Assembly: GCF_018613195.1 (NCBI RefSeq) | Contig: NZ_JAGGQQ010000008.1 | Span: forward strand, 186,001 to 250,000 | Length of the DNA stretch: 64,000 nucleotides | Source: Bacillus sp. ISL-45 | Lineage (GTDB): Bacteria; Bacillota; Bacilli; Bacillales; Cytobacillaceae | Direction of reading: 5' to 3' | Notes under the pieces: generated by a model | Database searches by the model: none | What the model saw: the letters and a program-made list of their open reading frames with translations, nothing else | Told to the model about the DNA's origin: nothing | Shown: positions 51,924 through 59,960 of the stretch, in pieces | Numbering within the stretch: the first letter of the stretch is position 1 | Layout of the letters: every line of letters starts with the position of its first letter | Translations under genes and position numbers: made by a program

Positions 51924-52787
51924 ATGAATAAGAAGAGTAATGTTTTCCTGGTCATTGCCATACCTGCCTTTATTCTATTTTTCATTTTTCATACCTATCC
52001 TGCATTGCAAGGGATTTTTTACAGCTTCACAGATTGGAAAGGGTATGGGGACTGGAACTTTGTAGGATTGAAAAACTATTTAAATGTATTTGATGATGGG
52101 CGTGCCGGTGATGCGTACCTGTTCACTTTTAAATTTGCCATTGTTTCTACGATTCTGGTAAACATTATCAGCCTTGCAGTGGCAATAGGACTTAATTCAA
52201 AAATCAAATTCCATAAAACGCTTAGGGCGATTTACTTCCTGCCTTATATTCTCAGTATTTTAATTGTAGGTTTCATTTTTAATTTCATCTTTGCTCATTT
52301 TCTTCCGCAACTTGGTGAAGCTTTAGGCTGGGAATTCCTGAGCAGAAATATTCTTGGAAATCCTGATCTTGCCTGGTTAGGAATTGTCCTTGTCGCAGTT
52401 TGGCAGGCCGTTTCGTTTAACACTATTCTGTATCTGGCAGGTCTTGTTACGATCTCAGAGGATTTATATGAAGCAGCCAGTATTGATGGAGCCGGTGTCT
52501 GGACGAAGTTCTGGAGGATCACTTTTCCGTTGATCGCACCTTTCTTTACGATCAATATGGTATTATCGCTTAAAAACTTCCTGATGGTATTCGACCAAAT
52601 CGTCGCATTGACAGGCGGCGGACCTGGTAAATCAACGGAATCGATTTCCCTGCTTATCTACCGCGGCGGTTTTGAAGGCGGAGAGTTTGCCTATCAATCT
52701 GCCAATGCTGTGATTTACTTTATCGTGATTATCATTTTCTCTGTCATTCAATTGAAATTCTTAAATAAAAGAGAGGTGGAAAACTGA
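51924..52787 (+). CDS. ABC sugar transporter permease (MalF type)
   Basis: A 287-residue permease with six predicted helices. The EAA loop reads YEAASIDGAGVWTKFWRITF (about residues 182-201). It overlaps the next permease by one base (TGATG). ATG follows AAGGAG. Forms the membrane channel with the second permease; the ATPase is not in the window. Confidence 0.93.
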   Translation: MNKKSNVFLVIAIPAFILFFIFHTYPALQGIFYSFTDWKGYGDWNFVGLKNYLNVFDDGRAGDAYLFTFKFAIVSTILVNIISLAVAIGLNSKIKFHKTLRAIYFLPYILSILIVGFIFNFIFAHFLPQLGEALGWEFLSRNILGNPDLAWLGIVLVAVWQAVSFNTILYLAGLVTISEDLYEAASIDGAGVWTKFWRITFPLIAPFFTINMVLSLKNFLMVFDQIVALTGGGPGKSTESISLLIYRGGFEGGEFAYQSANAVIYFIVIIIFSVIQLKFLNKREVEN

Positions 52788-53608
52788 TGAATCGCAAAAA
52801 AAATAGCTGGCTGATAACCACTCTCTTGATTTTAGGTTCATTGTTAATACTGTTTCCACTTTATTTAACGGTTACGATCGCTTTTAAAACACCGCCTGAA
52901 ATGGCTGGGAATTTATTGGCGCTTCCTAAGACATGGTCATTTGAAAACTTTGCACAGGCGATCGAAATGACAAACTTTTTTAACGCATTTAAGAACAGTG
53001 CTTTTGTTACCGTTTTTGTCGTGATCTTCACCGTGTTGACGAATTCACTAGTTTCTTATGCGATCGCAAGGAACATGCATAAGAAGTTTTATAAGTTTCT
53101 ATTCTTCTATTTTTTAAGTGCGATGTTCATCCCGTTTCCAATTATCATGCTCCCGCTTGTAAAGCAGACAAGTGCCTGGGGAATGGATAATCTGGTAGGG
53201 CTGATCATCCTGTACATTGTGTTCAATTTATCCTTTAACGTATTTATCTACATCGGATATATCAAGTCTATTCCTATTGAACTGGAAGAGGCGGCAATCA
53301 TGGATGGAGCAAGTACCTGGGGTGTGTTCTGGAAGGTCATCTTCCCGCTGCTGGCACCAATGAATGCGACAGTCGCGATCATTACGAGCCTTGGAGCATG
53401 GAATGACTTCATGCTGCCGCTTGTGTTGCTGAGTGACCGAGAAATGGCGACATTGCCTCTCGTGCAGTATATTTTCCAATCGCAATTCAGCACGGACTAT
53501 AACCTTGCATTTGCCTCTTATTTGATGGCTCTTGCGCCTATGATTATCGTATACATTTTTGCCCAGAAATGGATTATTAGCGGTGTGATGAAAGGTTCGA
53601 TAAAATAA
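52787..53608 (+). CDS. ABC sugar transporter permease (MalG type)
   Basis: A 273-residue permease with the MalG pattern: NF motif in SFENFAQAIEMTNF and EAA loop ELEEAAIMDGASTWGVFWKV (about residues 165-184). Starts within the stop codon of its partner, with AGAGGTGG upstream. The following 238 bp hold a structured repeat before the first glucosidase gene, so the transcript may be interrupted there. Confidence 0.93.
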   Translation: MNRKKNSWLITTLLILGSLLILFPLYLTVTIAFKTPPEMAGNLLALPKTWSFENFAQAIEMTNFFNAFKNSAFVTVFVVIFTVLTNSLVSYAIARNMHKKFYKFLFFYFLSAMFIPFPIIMLPLVKQTSAWGMDNLVGLIILYIVFNLSFNVFIYIGYIKSIPIELEEAAIMDGASTWGVFWKVIFPLLAPMNATVAIITSLGAWNDFMLPLVLLSDREMATLPLVQYIFQSQFSTDYNLAFASYLMALAPMIIVYIFAQKWIISGVMKGSIK

Positions 53609-53618
53609 GTTTAGCAAT

Positions 53619-53805
53619 GGCTCTGTTATAGCAAAATGTTGTTTTTCAACTCCTGTTGATTGTAGTGGAAGGCGCGAAGACTCCTGCGGGATGAGCAAGT
53701 CAGGGGGAGACCCCGCAGGCGCATAAAGCGCCGAGGAGGCTCCCCGACTGCCCGCGGAAAGCGAAGCGCCTGGAACGAAAATCAACAGCCGAGTTTAACA
53801 GAGCC
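53619..53805. repeat. 187-bp structured interspersed repeat (MITE-like)
   Basis: Perfect terminal inverted repeats GGCTCTGTTA (53619-53628) and TAACAGAGCC (53796-53805) enclose a GC-rich core with nested arms: CTGTTGATT with AATCAACAG, and GGAAGGCGC with GCGCCTGG. The core also has GACTCCTGCGGGA and CCCCGCAGGCGC. Repeats with this kind of core are, to my knowledge, widespread in Bacillus genomes. It has no coding capacity and could form a large hairpin in the operon mRNA. Confidence 0.8.
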
Positions 53806-53846
53806 TTAGTAGTTTAGATTTTTAAAATTGATCGGAGTGTATTGAT

Positions 53847-55532
53847 GTGAATAAGACCTGGTGGAAAGAAAGCGTAATTTATCAAATTTATCCGAGAAGC
53901 TTTAATGATTCCAATGGTGACGGTGTTGGCGACATCAATGGAATAACGGAAAAAATTCCTTACTTGAGCCAGCTTGGAATTGATGTCATTTGGCTGTCTC
54001 CAGTTTATAAGTCACCAAATGATGATAATGGCTATGATATTTCTGATTATCGCAATATCATGGACGAGTTTGGCACGATGCAGGATTTTGATAAAATGCT
54101 GGCTGAAGCCCATCAATATGGAATCAAAATCATGATGGACCTCGTTGTCAACCATTCAAGCGATGAGCATGCCTGGTTCCAGGAATCTCGTAAGTCAAAA
54201 GACAACCCATACAGAGACTATTATATCTGGAAAAAGACAGATAATGGCGAGCCACCAACAAACTGGGGTGCTGCTTTTGGCGGGAGCGTTTGGGAACTGG
54301 ATGAACAGACAGGCGAGTATTATCTGCACCTTTTCAGCAAAAAGCAGCCTGATCTAAACTGGGAAAATCCTGTGTTAAGGAACGAAGTATATGAAATGAT
54401 GCGATTCTGGCTGGATAAAGGCATTGACGGATTCCGTATGGATGTCATCAATTTCATCTCAAAAGATACTAGCTATCCTCAGGGAGAAGTTCGTGAAGGC
54501 CATAAATATGGGGATGGAAGCAAGTATTATATGAACGGTCCGAAAATCCATGAATACCTGCAGGAAATGAACAAAGAAGCACTCAGTGGTTATGACACGA
54601 TCACGGTCGGGGAAATGCCAGGTGTTTCGGTTGAAGAAGGCAAGCTTTATACAGGTGCGGAGCGAAATGAATTGAATATGGTGTTCCATTTTGAACACGT
54701 TGGCCTTGGTGATGGCCAATATGGCAAATGGGATCCGCGTGAATGGAAGCTGACCGAGCTGAAGGAAATCTTCACTAAGTGGCAAAAGGGGCTGGAAAAA
54801 GAAGGCTGGAACAGTCTTTACTGGAGCAATCACGACCAGCCGCGGGCTATTTCACGCTGGGGCAATGATTCCGATGAGTACAGAGTAGTATCGGGCAAGA
54901 TGATTGCTACATGTCTTCATATGATGCAAGGTACTCCATATATTTATCAGGGTGAAGAAATCGGCATGACGAATGTGAAATTCGAAGATATCAATGATTA
55001 CAGGGATATCGAAACACTGAATGCATATCGCGATTTAACTCCTGATTCCTTGACCCATGAAGAAATTTTCAAAGGAATTCATGAGCGCGGCCGTGACAAC
55101 GCAAGGACTCCTGTTCAGTGGGACGGCAGCCCGAATGCAGGCTTTACAACAGGAACACCTTGGATCAATGTAAATCCTAACTATGAGACAATCAATACCG
55201 AAGCCGTTTTAAAAGATGAAGAATCTATTTTCTATTACTATAAGAAGCTGATTCAACTCAGAAAGCAAAACGAAGTAATCGTGTACGGCACATATGATTT
55301 ATTAATGGAAGAAGATGAGCAGATTTTTACTTTCACGCGAACACTTGGGGATGATCAATTATTGGTGATCTGCAACTTCAGTGACCAGAATCCTGTCTTC
55401 AAACTTCCTGAAAGTGTCCGTTACTCAACGAAGGAATTACTGATCTCTAATCTCAGCGTGGATGGAACTGAATCCATCGATGAATTGACGCTTCAGCCTT
55501 ATGAAGCAAGAGTGTATCGATTGAAAAAATAA
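53847..55532 (+). CDS. malL: GH13 oligo-1,6-glucosidase / alpha-glucosidase (copy 1)
   Basis: A 561-residue cytoplasmic GH13 (subfamily 31 type) enzyme. Catalytic residues are D199 (GFRMDVIN), E256 (VGEMPG) and D330 (NHDQPR), nearly the same numbering as Bacillus cereus oligo-1,6-glucosidase. Val200 after the nucleophile is the residue found in isomaltose-active enzymes, whereas maltases usually carry Ala, Gly or Thr. So alpha-1,6-linked gluco-oligosaccharides are the likely substrates. GTG 53847 follows GGAGTG. A short hairpin and T run follow the stop. Confidence 0.92.
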   Translation: MNKTWWKESVIYQIYPRSFNDSNGDGVGDINGITEKIPYLSQLGIDVIWLSPVYKSPNDDNGYDISDYRNIMDEFGTMQDFDKMLAEAHQYGIKIMMDLVVNHSSDEHAWFQESRKSKDNPYRDYYIWKKTDNGEPPTNWGAAFGGSVWELDEQTGEYYLHLFSKKQPDLNWENPVLRNEVYEMMRFWLDKGIDGFRMDVINFISKDTSYPQGEVREGHKYGDGSKYYMNGPKIHEYLQEMNKEALSGYDTITVGEMPGVSVEEGKLYTGAERNELNMVFHFEHVGLGDGQYGKWDPREWKLTELKEIFTKWQKGLEKEGWNSLYWSNHDQPRAISRWGNDSDEYRVVSGKMIATCLHMMQGTPYIYQGEEIGMTNVKFEDINDYRDIETLNAYRDLTPDSLTHEEIFKGIHERGRDNARTPVQWDGSPNAGFTTGTPWINVNPNYETINTEAVLKDEESIFYYYKKLIQLRKQNEVIVYGTYDLLMEEDEQIFTFTRTLGDDQLLVICNFSDQNPVFKLPESVRYSTKELLISNLSVDGTESIDELTLQPYEARVYRLKK

Positions 55533-55537
55533 TGAAC

Positions 55538-55559
55538 GGGCCTAATGAGGGCCCTTTTT
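55538..55559 (+). terminator. terminator after glucosidase copy 1
   Basis: GGGCC (55538-55542) and GGCCC (55550-55554) form a short GC stem followed by TTTTT. Confidence 0.6.
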
Positions 55560-55728
55560 CATGGAAAAATTTGATTTCGCTTGTGGAATGTCCAGATTAG
55601 CCTTTGTCAGTCTGGATTTAAAATCTCTTTTTGATGAAAATAGGGCTCATCACCATAAGAATTGGTTTGACCTGGTGAGGTTCGCTGACTTATTGCCCGA
55701 TTAAGAATTGGCTGCGGCTGTTGCTGTG

Positions 55729-55867
55729 AAATAAGCGGAGTTTTTCCGCTTATGCCAAGAAAAATGGGCTCATCTTATGTTTTTTTGACAAATAAGCGGA
55801 ATTTTTCCGTCTATTTAAGAGATTTTTAAGCGGATTTTTTAAATAAGCGGAATTTCTCCGTCTATTC
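55729..55867. repeat. three copies of a short palindromic repeat
   Basis: AAATAAGCGG plus A-rich centre plus CCGCTTAT or CCGTCTAT recurs at 55729-55754, 55790-55815 and 55841-55866. The first is a full inverted repeat (ATAAGCGG/CCGCTTAT); the other two share the changed right arm CCGTCTATT, so they were copied from each other. Confidence 0.7.
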
Positions 55868-55978
55868 TGGTGGAGGGCTCAACCTTGTCACACCAACCGT
55901 ATAAATTAAAGGTGCAGCTTGCTTAAACCACCAGTTATGGTGATGAACCGGAAATAGTAGATGGATTGAGGTGCTTAC

Positions 55979-57613
55979 ATGAAGAAAAAATGGTGGAAAG
56001 AAGCCGTAGTTTATCAAATTTACTGGCGAAGCTTTTATGATTCCAATGGGGATGGATACGGTGATTTAAAGGGAGTAATGGAAAAGCTCGATTACATTAA
56101 AAGCCTTGGAATCGACGTGATTTGGCTGAATCCTTTCTATGAATCGCCTGATCGTGACAATGGCTACGATATCTCGGATTATTATGGTGTGATGAAGAAG
56201 GCCGGAGATATGGCGATTTTTCAGGAATTGGCCCAGGAGATTCATAACCGGGGAATGAAGGTGATCATGGATTTAGTCGTCAACCACACATCTGATCAGC
56301 ATCCATGGTTCCTTGAATCCCGCTCGTCAAAGGATAACCCGAAGAGGGACTGGTATATTTGGGAGGATTCGAAAGAAGGGAAGGAGCCGAATAACTGGCG
56401 CTCTTATTTTGCCCCATCATGCTGGGAACTGGACCCTGAAACAGGGCAATATTATTATCATTCCTTTGCGGTGGAACAGCCGGATTTGAACTGGAAAAAC
56501 CCTGAGCTGCGAAGCGAAATTTATAAGATGATGCGATTCTGGTTGGATAAAGGAATCGATGGTTTCCGGATGGATGTGATCAATCTCCTGGCAAAAAGAG
56601 AGGATTTTTCAGACTCCGAGAATCCATACGACATTAGTTACCTGGCAAATAATCCAGGGATTCATGATTATCTCCAGGAAATGAATCGTGAGGTACTTCA
56701 GCATTATGATGGGATGACAGTAGGGGAGATTCCTTTTGTTACACCTGAGGAAGGGCTGCTATATGTGGATGAGGAGCGGAATGAGCTTAATACATTATTC
56801 CATTTCCAGGTGGCCGATGAAATGCCAACCTGGGACATGCTCCGTTTTAAGAAAATCCAGTCAGGCTGGTATGAAGGCTTGAAGCAAAAAGGCTGGAACT
56901 CACAATTTTTGAACAATCATGACCATACAAGGCAAGTGACGCGCTATGGAAATGACGGGGAATATCGTGAGCAGTCTGCCAAGCTGCTGGTGACAATGAT
57001 TCATACACTGCCTGGTACACCTTATGTTTTTCAGGGCGAAGAGATTGGGATGACCGGAGTCAGGTTCGACTCAATTGAGGATTATAACGATATTGCTATG
57101 AGAAATAAATACCATGAAGAAGTAGCAAAAGGACGTGACCCACAAGAGGTCTTTGAGAGCCTGCTGCTGTTGAGCCGTGATAATTCCAGGACACCAATGC
57201 ACTGGAATGATGGCCCGCAGGCAGGTTTTACAAGCGGCGAACCGTGGATTAAAGTCAATCCGAACTATAAGGAAATCAATGTGGAAACGGCATTAAAAGA
57301 CCAGGACTCCATCTTCTATTACTACAAAAAACTGATCAGTCTGCGAAAAGAAAATGAGGTTATGGTATACGGGGATTATCAGGATCTATTGCCTGATGAT
57401 GAAAACCTATATGTTTATACTCGTTCATACAATGGAATAACGTGGCTCGTTGTCCTGAACCATTCAGATGAGCAGCGAGAGTTTACCTTCCCGGAAGAGT
57501 TTCAATACGCTGAAAAACAGCTGATTATCAGTAATTATGAGGCAAAAACGGGAAGTGAGGAACACCTTCTGGATCCGCATGAGGCGAGGGTTTATGAGAT
57601 TATCGGGAGATAG
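55979..57613 (+). CDS. GH13 oligo-1,6-glucosidase / alpha-glucosidase (copy 2)
   Basis: A 544-residue paralogue of the preceding enzyme. Catalytic residues D199 (GFRMDVIN), E250 (VGEIPF) and D315 (NHDHTR) are present, again with Val200. The beta-alpha loops differ (PYDISYLANNPG instead of the YYMNGPK insert), so substrate length or linkage preference may differ. ATG follows GAGGTGC. The gene lies 446 bp after copy 1, behind a terminator, so it may be transcribed separately. Confidence 0.9.
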   Translation: MKKKWWKEAVVYQIYWRSFYDSNGDGYGDLKGVMEKLDYIKSLGIDVIWLNPFYESPDRDNGYDISDYYGVMKKAGDMAIFQELAQEIHNRGMKVIMDLVVNHTSDQHPWFLESRSSKDNPKRDWYIWEDSKEGKEPNNWRSYFAPSCWELDPETGQYYYHSFAVEQPDLNWKNPELRSEIYKMMRFWLDKGIDGFRMDVINLLAKREDFSDSENPYDISYLANNPGIHDYLQEMNREVLQHYDGMTVGEIPFVTPEEGLLYVDEERNELNTLFHFQVADEMPTWDMLRFKKIQSGWYEGLKQKGWNSQFLNNHDHTRQVTRYGNDGEYREQSAKLLVTMIHTLPGTPYVFQGEEIGMTGVRFDSIEDYNDIAMRNKYHEEVAKGRDPQEVFESLLLLSRDNSRTPMHWNDGPQAGFTSGEPWIKVNPNYKEINVETALKDQDSIFYYYKKLISLRKENEVMVYGDYQDLLPDDENLYVYTRSYNGITWLVVLNHSDEQREFTFPEEFQYAEKQLIISNYEAKTGSEEHLLDPHEARVYEIIGR

Positions 57614-57934
57614 TTAGCAGGGGTATAGCTTACCGTGGCCATTTGGGGCGGGGCATAGTTTGCCAGTGCATAAAGCCTATCAAAAAGATGTACTTAAAAT
57701 CGGATATGTACTTCTGCAAGCAAAAAGAAATGACTTACCTGCACCCCCACAATGCAGAGTAAGTCATTTGTAAGAACATATATATAGTTGTTAAGTTTCT
57801 TTAATGAAAATGGCCGTTATTTCCATTTTAACATTTGATTCCCTATTAAAATTAGAGTAAACGATGCACTCTCTTTTTTTGTAAATACAGTATCTATGCC
57901 AGGCGCAGTCTGTTGCTGCGTTTTTTAAAAGACT
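57614..57934. other. gene-free stretch with a long orphan hairpin
   Basis: AAATGACTTACCTGCA (57728-57743) and TGCAGAGTAAGTCATTT (to 57769) form a long stem with one bulge, without a T run. Two related short repeats (GGGGTATAGCTTACC and GGGGCATAGTTTGCC) lie at about 57620-57665. No gene seen. Confidence 0.5.
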
Positions 57935-58768
57935 TTAATAATAGTCCGCCAGCATGGACAAGTCATGATTCCATTCATTTATTGCATTGGCAAATTTTAT
58001 ATCCCCATCCTCCTGTAATTTCCTTGTTTCAATCAATCCAGAAATGATATTGACAGTCCGATCCAATCCCAATTGAGGGATTGCTTTGTTTTTCAAAATA
58101 TCCCAACGTTTATATCTTGATAGGCCAGTAATTTTGTAGCCTAGTTTATGCAAATCTGACTCATCTGAAAAACGTCCTTCGTGTGTATTGGTGTTCTGCT
58201 CTTCAAACTGTATAACTTCTTGCTGTGCCTGAGGGCTTAGTAATTCTTCATATCTATTCTCCCAAAATTTGTACTCATCAGCTTTAATTGAAATAGAGAT
58301 TGAATTGTCTTTAAAGGAATTAATTGCGCTTTGTAAGCTATTTTGGAATTCCAAGACATCATTTAATTCTTTAAAATACTTTTTATTGAATAGGATCTGG
58401 AAAGTGATTTCTTTATCGAGGAACATATCCAATTTTTTTGCCAGATAAATACTTAATTCTACTTCGATTTTATATTTCTTTAGGTTATTCGGCGTCCTGC
58501 TGTATTCATAAAAAGCATAATAGAATTGCTTGATATTCTCTAAATCCTTCATGTTATCATTTGCCATTGAATAGATATTAAAATCTTTACGCCAATCGAA
58601 TTTCTGATTTTGCATTTCTTTTATTTTGTAATACATTTGGTCGATGTTATTTTTACAAGACTGGTACTCCTCTTCGCTAAAATGAGATCGAACAATCCGG
58701 GCAAAATGTCTTTTGATCAATTTCGTAACCGATACAAGAATCTTCTCTTCCACTCTAATCGAAATCAT
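57935..58768 (-). CDS. hypothetical protein, 277 residues
   Basis: I do not recognise the family. The first 200 residues are charged and helical (EEEYQSCKNNIDQMYYKIKE). The last 75 have a distinct domain-like pattern (SDLHKLGYKITGLSRYKRWD, IPQLGLDRTVNIISGLIETR, INEWNHDLSMLADYY) that I associate with C-terminal domains of accessory or repair-linked proteins, without a firm name. No membrane segment. Weak ribosome site. AT-rich and without operon partners, so possibly transferred. Confidence 0.6.
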   Translation of the reverse strand: MISIRVEEKILVSVTKLIKRHFARIVRSHFSEEEYQSCKNNIDQMYYKIKEMQNQKFDWRKDFNIYSMANDNMKDLENIKQFYYAFYEYSRTPNNLKKYKIEVELSIYLAKKLDMFLDKEITFQILFNKKYFKELNDVLEFQNSLQSAINSFKDNSISISIKADEYKFWENRYEELLSPQAQQEVIQFEEQNTNTHEGRFSDESDLHKLGYKITGLSRYKRWDILKNKAIPQLGLDRTVNIISGLIETRKLQEDGDIKFANAINEWNHDLSMLADYY

Positions 58769-58836
58769 AAATACACTTCCTATTAATCATGTTGTCACTG
58801 ATAATATCGGTTAAAAACGGAGAAGTTGAAGAGACG

Positions 58837-58876
58837 GTGACAGGCACCTTCCAATATTCTGGGAGGTGCCTGTCAC
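58837..58876. repeat. REP-like palindrome, GTGACAGGCACC family
   Basis: GTGACAGGCACCT (58837-58849) pairs exactly with AGGTGCCTGTCAC (58864-58876) around 14 bases. A decayed copy is at 59483-59522. Confidence 0.75.
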
Positions 58877-59024
58877 GCGGTAAGCATGGAAGTTGATTTC
58901 GGTAAATCTTGTACATAGGGGGAGGATTTAATGTGGGTTTTTAGAACTAAAGAACCATTATTATAGTGCTCATTTGCTATAATTACCTTATGAAAAATTG
59001 TAATTAAGGAAAAAGGAAGAAGAA

Positions 59025-59471
59025 ATGAATAAATTACTTGCATGGGGTGCCGTACTCCTCTGGTGTGTACTAATATTCAGTCTATCAGCACAACCGGCAG
59101 CAGTTTCGAATGAGCTCAGTAAAGGTGTGACTGAGGCCATGATTGAACACGCTGAGAAAGTTGTTCCTGATGGGGAGTTAAACATAGGGAGGCTTAATCA
59201 TATTGTGAGGAAGAACGCACATTTCTTCCTCTATTTGATCCTCGGTATACTCGTGTTGAACGCTTTACGGCAGAGTGGTAAGAAAGGAAAGGGAGCCTAT
59301 GCACTGGCCTTGCTAATCAGTGTGCTTTATTCAATGACAGATGAGTTTCACCAGTTATATGTTGCCGGCAGAGGAGCACACGTTAGGGATGTATTGATTG
59401 ATAGTGCTGGGGTCGTTGTTGGGTTGGGAGGATATTTTATTATTTGTTGGGTGTGGAATAGGAGAGAGTAG
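59025..59471 (+). CDS. VanZ family membrane protein
   Basis: A 148-residue protein with four helices. VanZ signatures: LLWCVLIFSLSAQPA at the N terminus, RKNAHFFLYLILGIL, TDEFHQLYVAGRGAHVRDVL. VanZ homologues modify or interact with cell-surface lipids; VanZ itself gives low-level teicoplanin resistance. Housekeeping copies are common in Bacillus. ATG follows GGAAAAAGGAAG. It is a single gene. Confidence 0.9.
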   Translation: MNKLLAWGAVLLWCVLIFSLSAQPAAVSNELSKGVTEAMIEHAEKVVPDGELNIGRLNHIVRKNAHFFLYLILGILVLNALRQSGKKGKGAYALALLISVLYSMTDEFHQLYVAGRGAHVRDVLIDSAGVVVGLGGYFIICWVWNRRE

Positions 59472-59482
59472 GAGAGAGACGA

Positions 59483-59522
59483 GTGACAGGTACCTTCCAG
59501 GATTCTAGAAGGTGATTGGCAC
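59483..59522. repeat. REP-like palindrome, GTGACAGGCACC family (decayed copy)
   Basis: GTGACAGGTACCTTCC at the left and GGTGATTGGCAC at the right match the 58837 copy with several changes. Confidence 0.55.
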
Positions 59523-59552
59523 ATTGATCAAATCCCTCAAACCAATTAGGTG

Positions 59553-59588
59553 AAAGGCATCATCCGGAAAATGGATGGTGCCTTTTTA
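59553..59588 (+). terminator. terminator of the VanZ gene
   Basis: AAAGGCATCATCC (59553-59565) pairs with GGATGGTGCCTTT (59573-59585) with one G-U pair, followed by TT. Confidence 0.8.
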
Positions 59589-59696
59589 TATAAGTTCTGT
59601 TGTGAATAAATATTCTATTTAATATGAGTCTTGTATTTTTTTATTATGAAGATTTAAGGGGAAATCTCTTCTAGACATAGTGCCAGTTATTAGGAG

Positions 59697-59723
59697 AGTG
59701 TTGCGGAACAGCAACACTTTTTT
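59697..59723 (+). terminator. T-tailed hairpin overlapping an activator site
   Basis: AGTGTTGC (59697-59704) and GCAACACT (59711-59718) form a perfect stem followed by TTTTT. The same bases contain TTGC-N6-GCAA, so this may be activator site, terminator, or both. Confidence 0.5.
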
Positions 59724-59832
59724 AATCTAGCAGGAGAAAAGTCATAAGATTTTGTTAGAATAAACGCCTTGAAAATAAGAAAAAAACAAGGTGATTGCAA
59801 AAAAGCAACACCTGTTGCGGTATTGCAACAAA
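59701..59832. promoter_or_regulatory. three TTGC-N6-GCAA upstream activator sites
   Basis: TTGCGGAACAGCAA (from 59701), TTGCAAAAAAGCAA (about 59795) and TTGCGGTATTGCAA (about 59815) are palindromes with the same half-sites and the same 6-bp gap, about 85-210 bp before the promoter, the distance expected for a sigma-54 enhancer-binding protein. Confidence 0.75.
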
Positions 59833-59902
59833 TTTCTATTGTATCTATAGTTTAAATATTACAAAATGTTTGAAATATCAGCATTTTCTTATTTTTTTAT
59901 AG

Positions 59903-59920
59903 TTGGCACACTTCTTGCAT
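59903..59920 (+). promoter_or_regulatory. sigma-54 (-24/-12) promoter
   Basis: TTGGCACACTTCTTGCAT matches TGGCAC-N5-TTGCA exactly, with GG and GC separated by ten bases. Transcription should start near 59930, which supports a start codon downstream of that. Confidence 0.88.
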
Positions 59921-59960
59921 TATAAATTTATGAGTGAATCACTCAGAGGGAGCGAGAGAA

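Larger units (their letters stand above)
55533..55978. other. gene-free stretch with a terminator and three short palindromic repeats
   Basis: A hairpin GGGCC/GGCCC with T run (55538-55559) is followed by three copies of AAATAAGCGGAATTTTTCCG at about 55729, 55790 and 55841. The second glucosidase gene then starts at 55979 with its own ribosome site (GAGGTGC). Confidence 0.65.
59472..59960. other. regulatory region of the sigma-54 operon and VanZ terminator
   Basis: Holds a decayed REP palindrome (59483-59522), the VanZ terminator (59553-59588), a hairpin made by the first activator site (59697-59723), two more activator sites and a -24/-12 promoter (59903-59920). Confidence 0.7.

Noticed and set aside
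53228-53785. Minus-strand ORF of 185 codons over the permease end and repeat
   Set aside because: Covers the 187-bp repeat and the end of a clear permease gene; no ribosome site.
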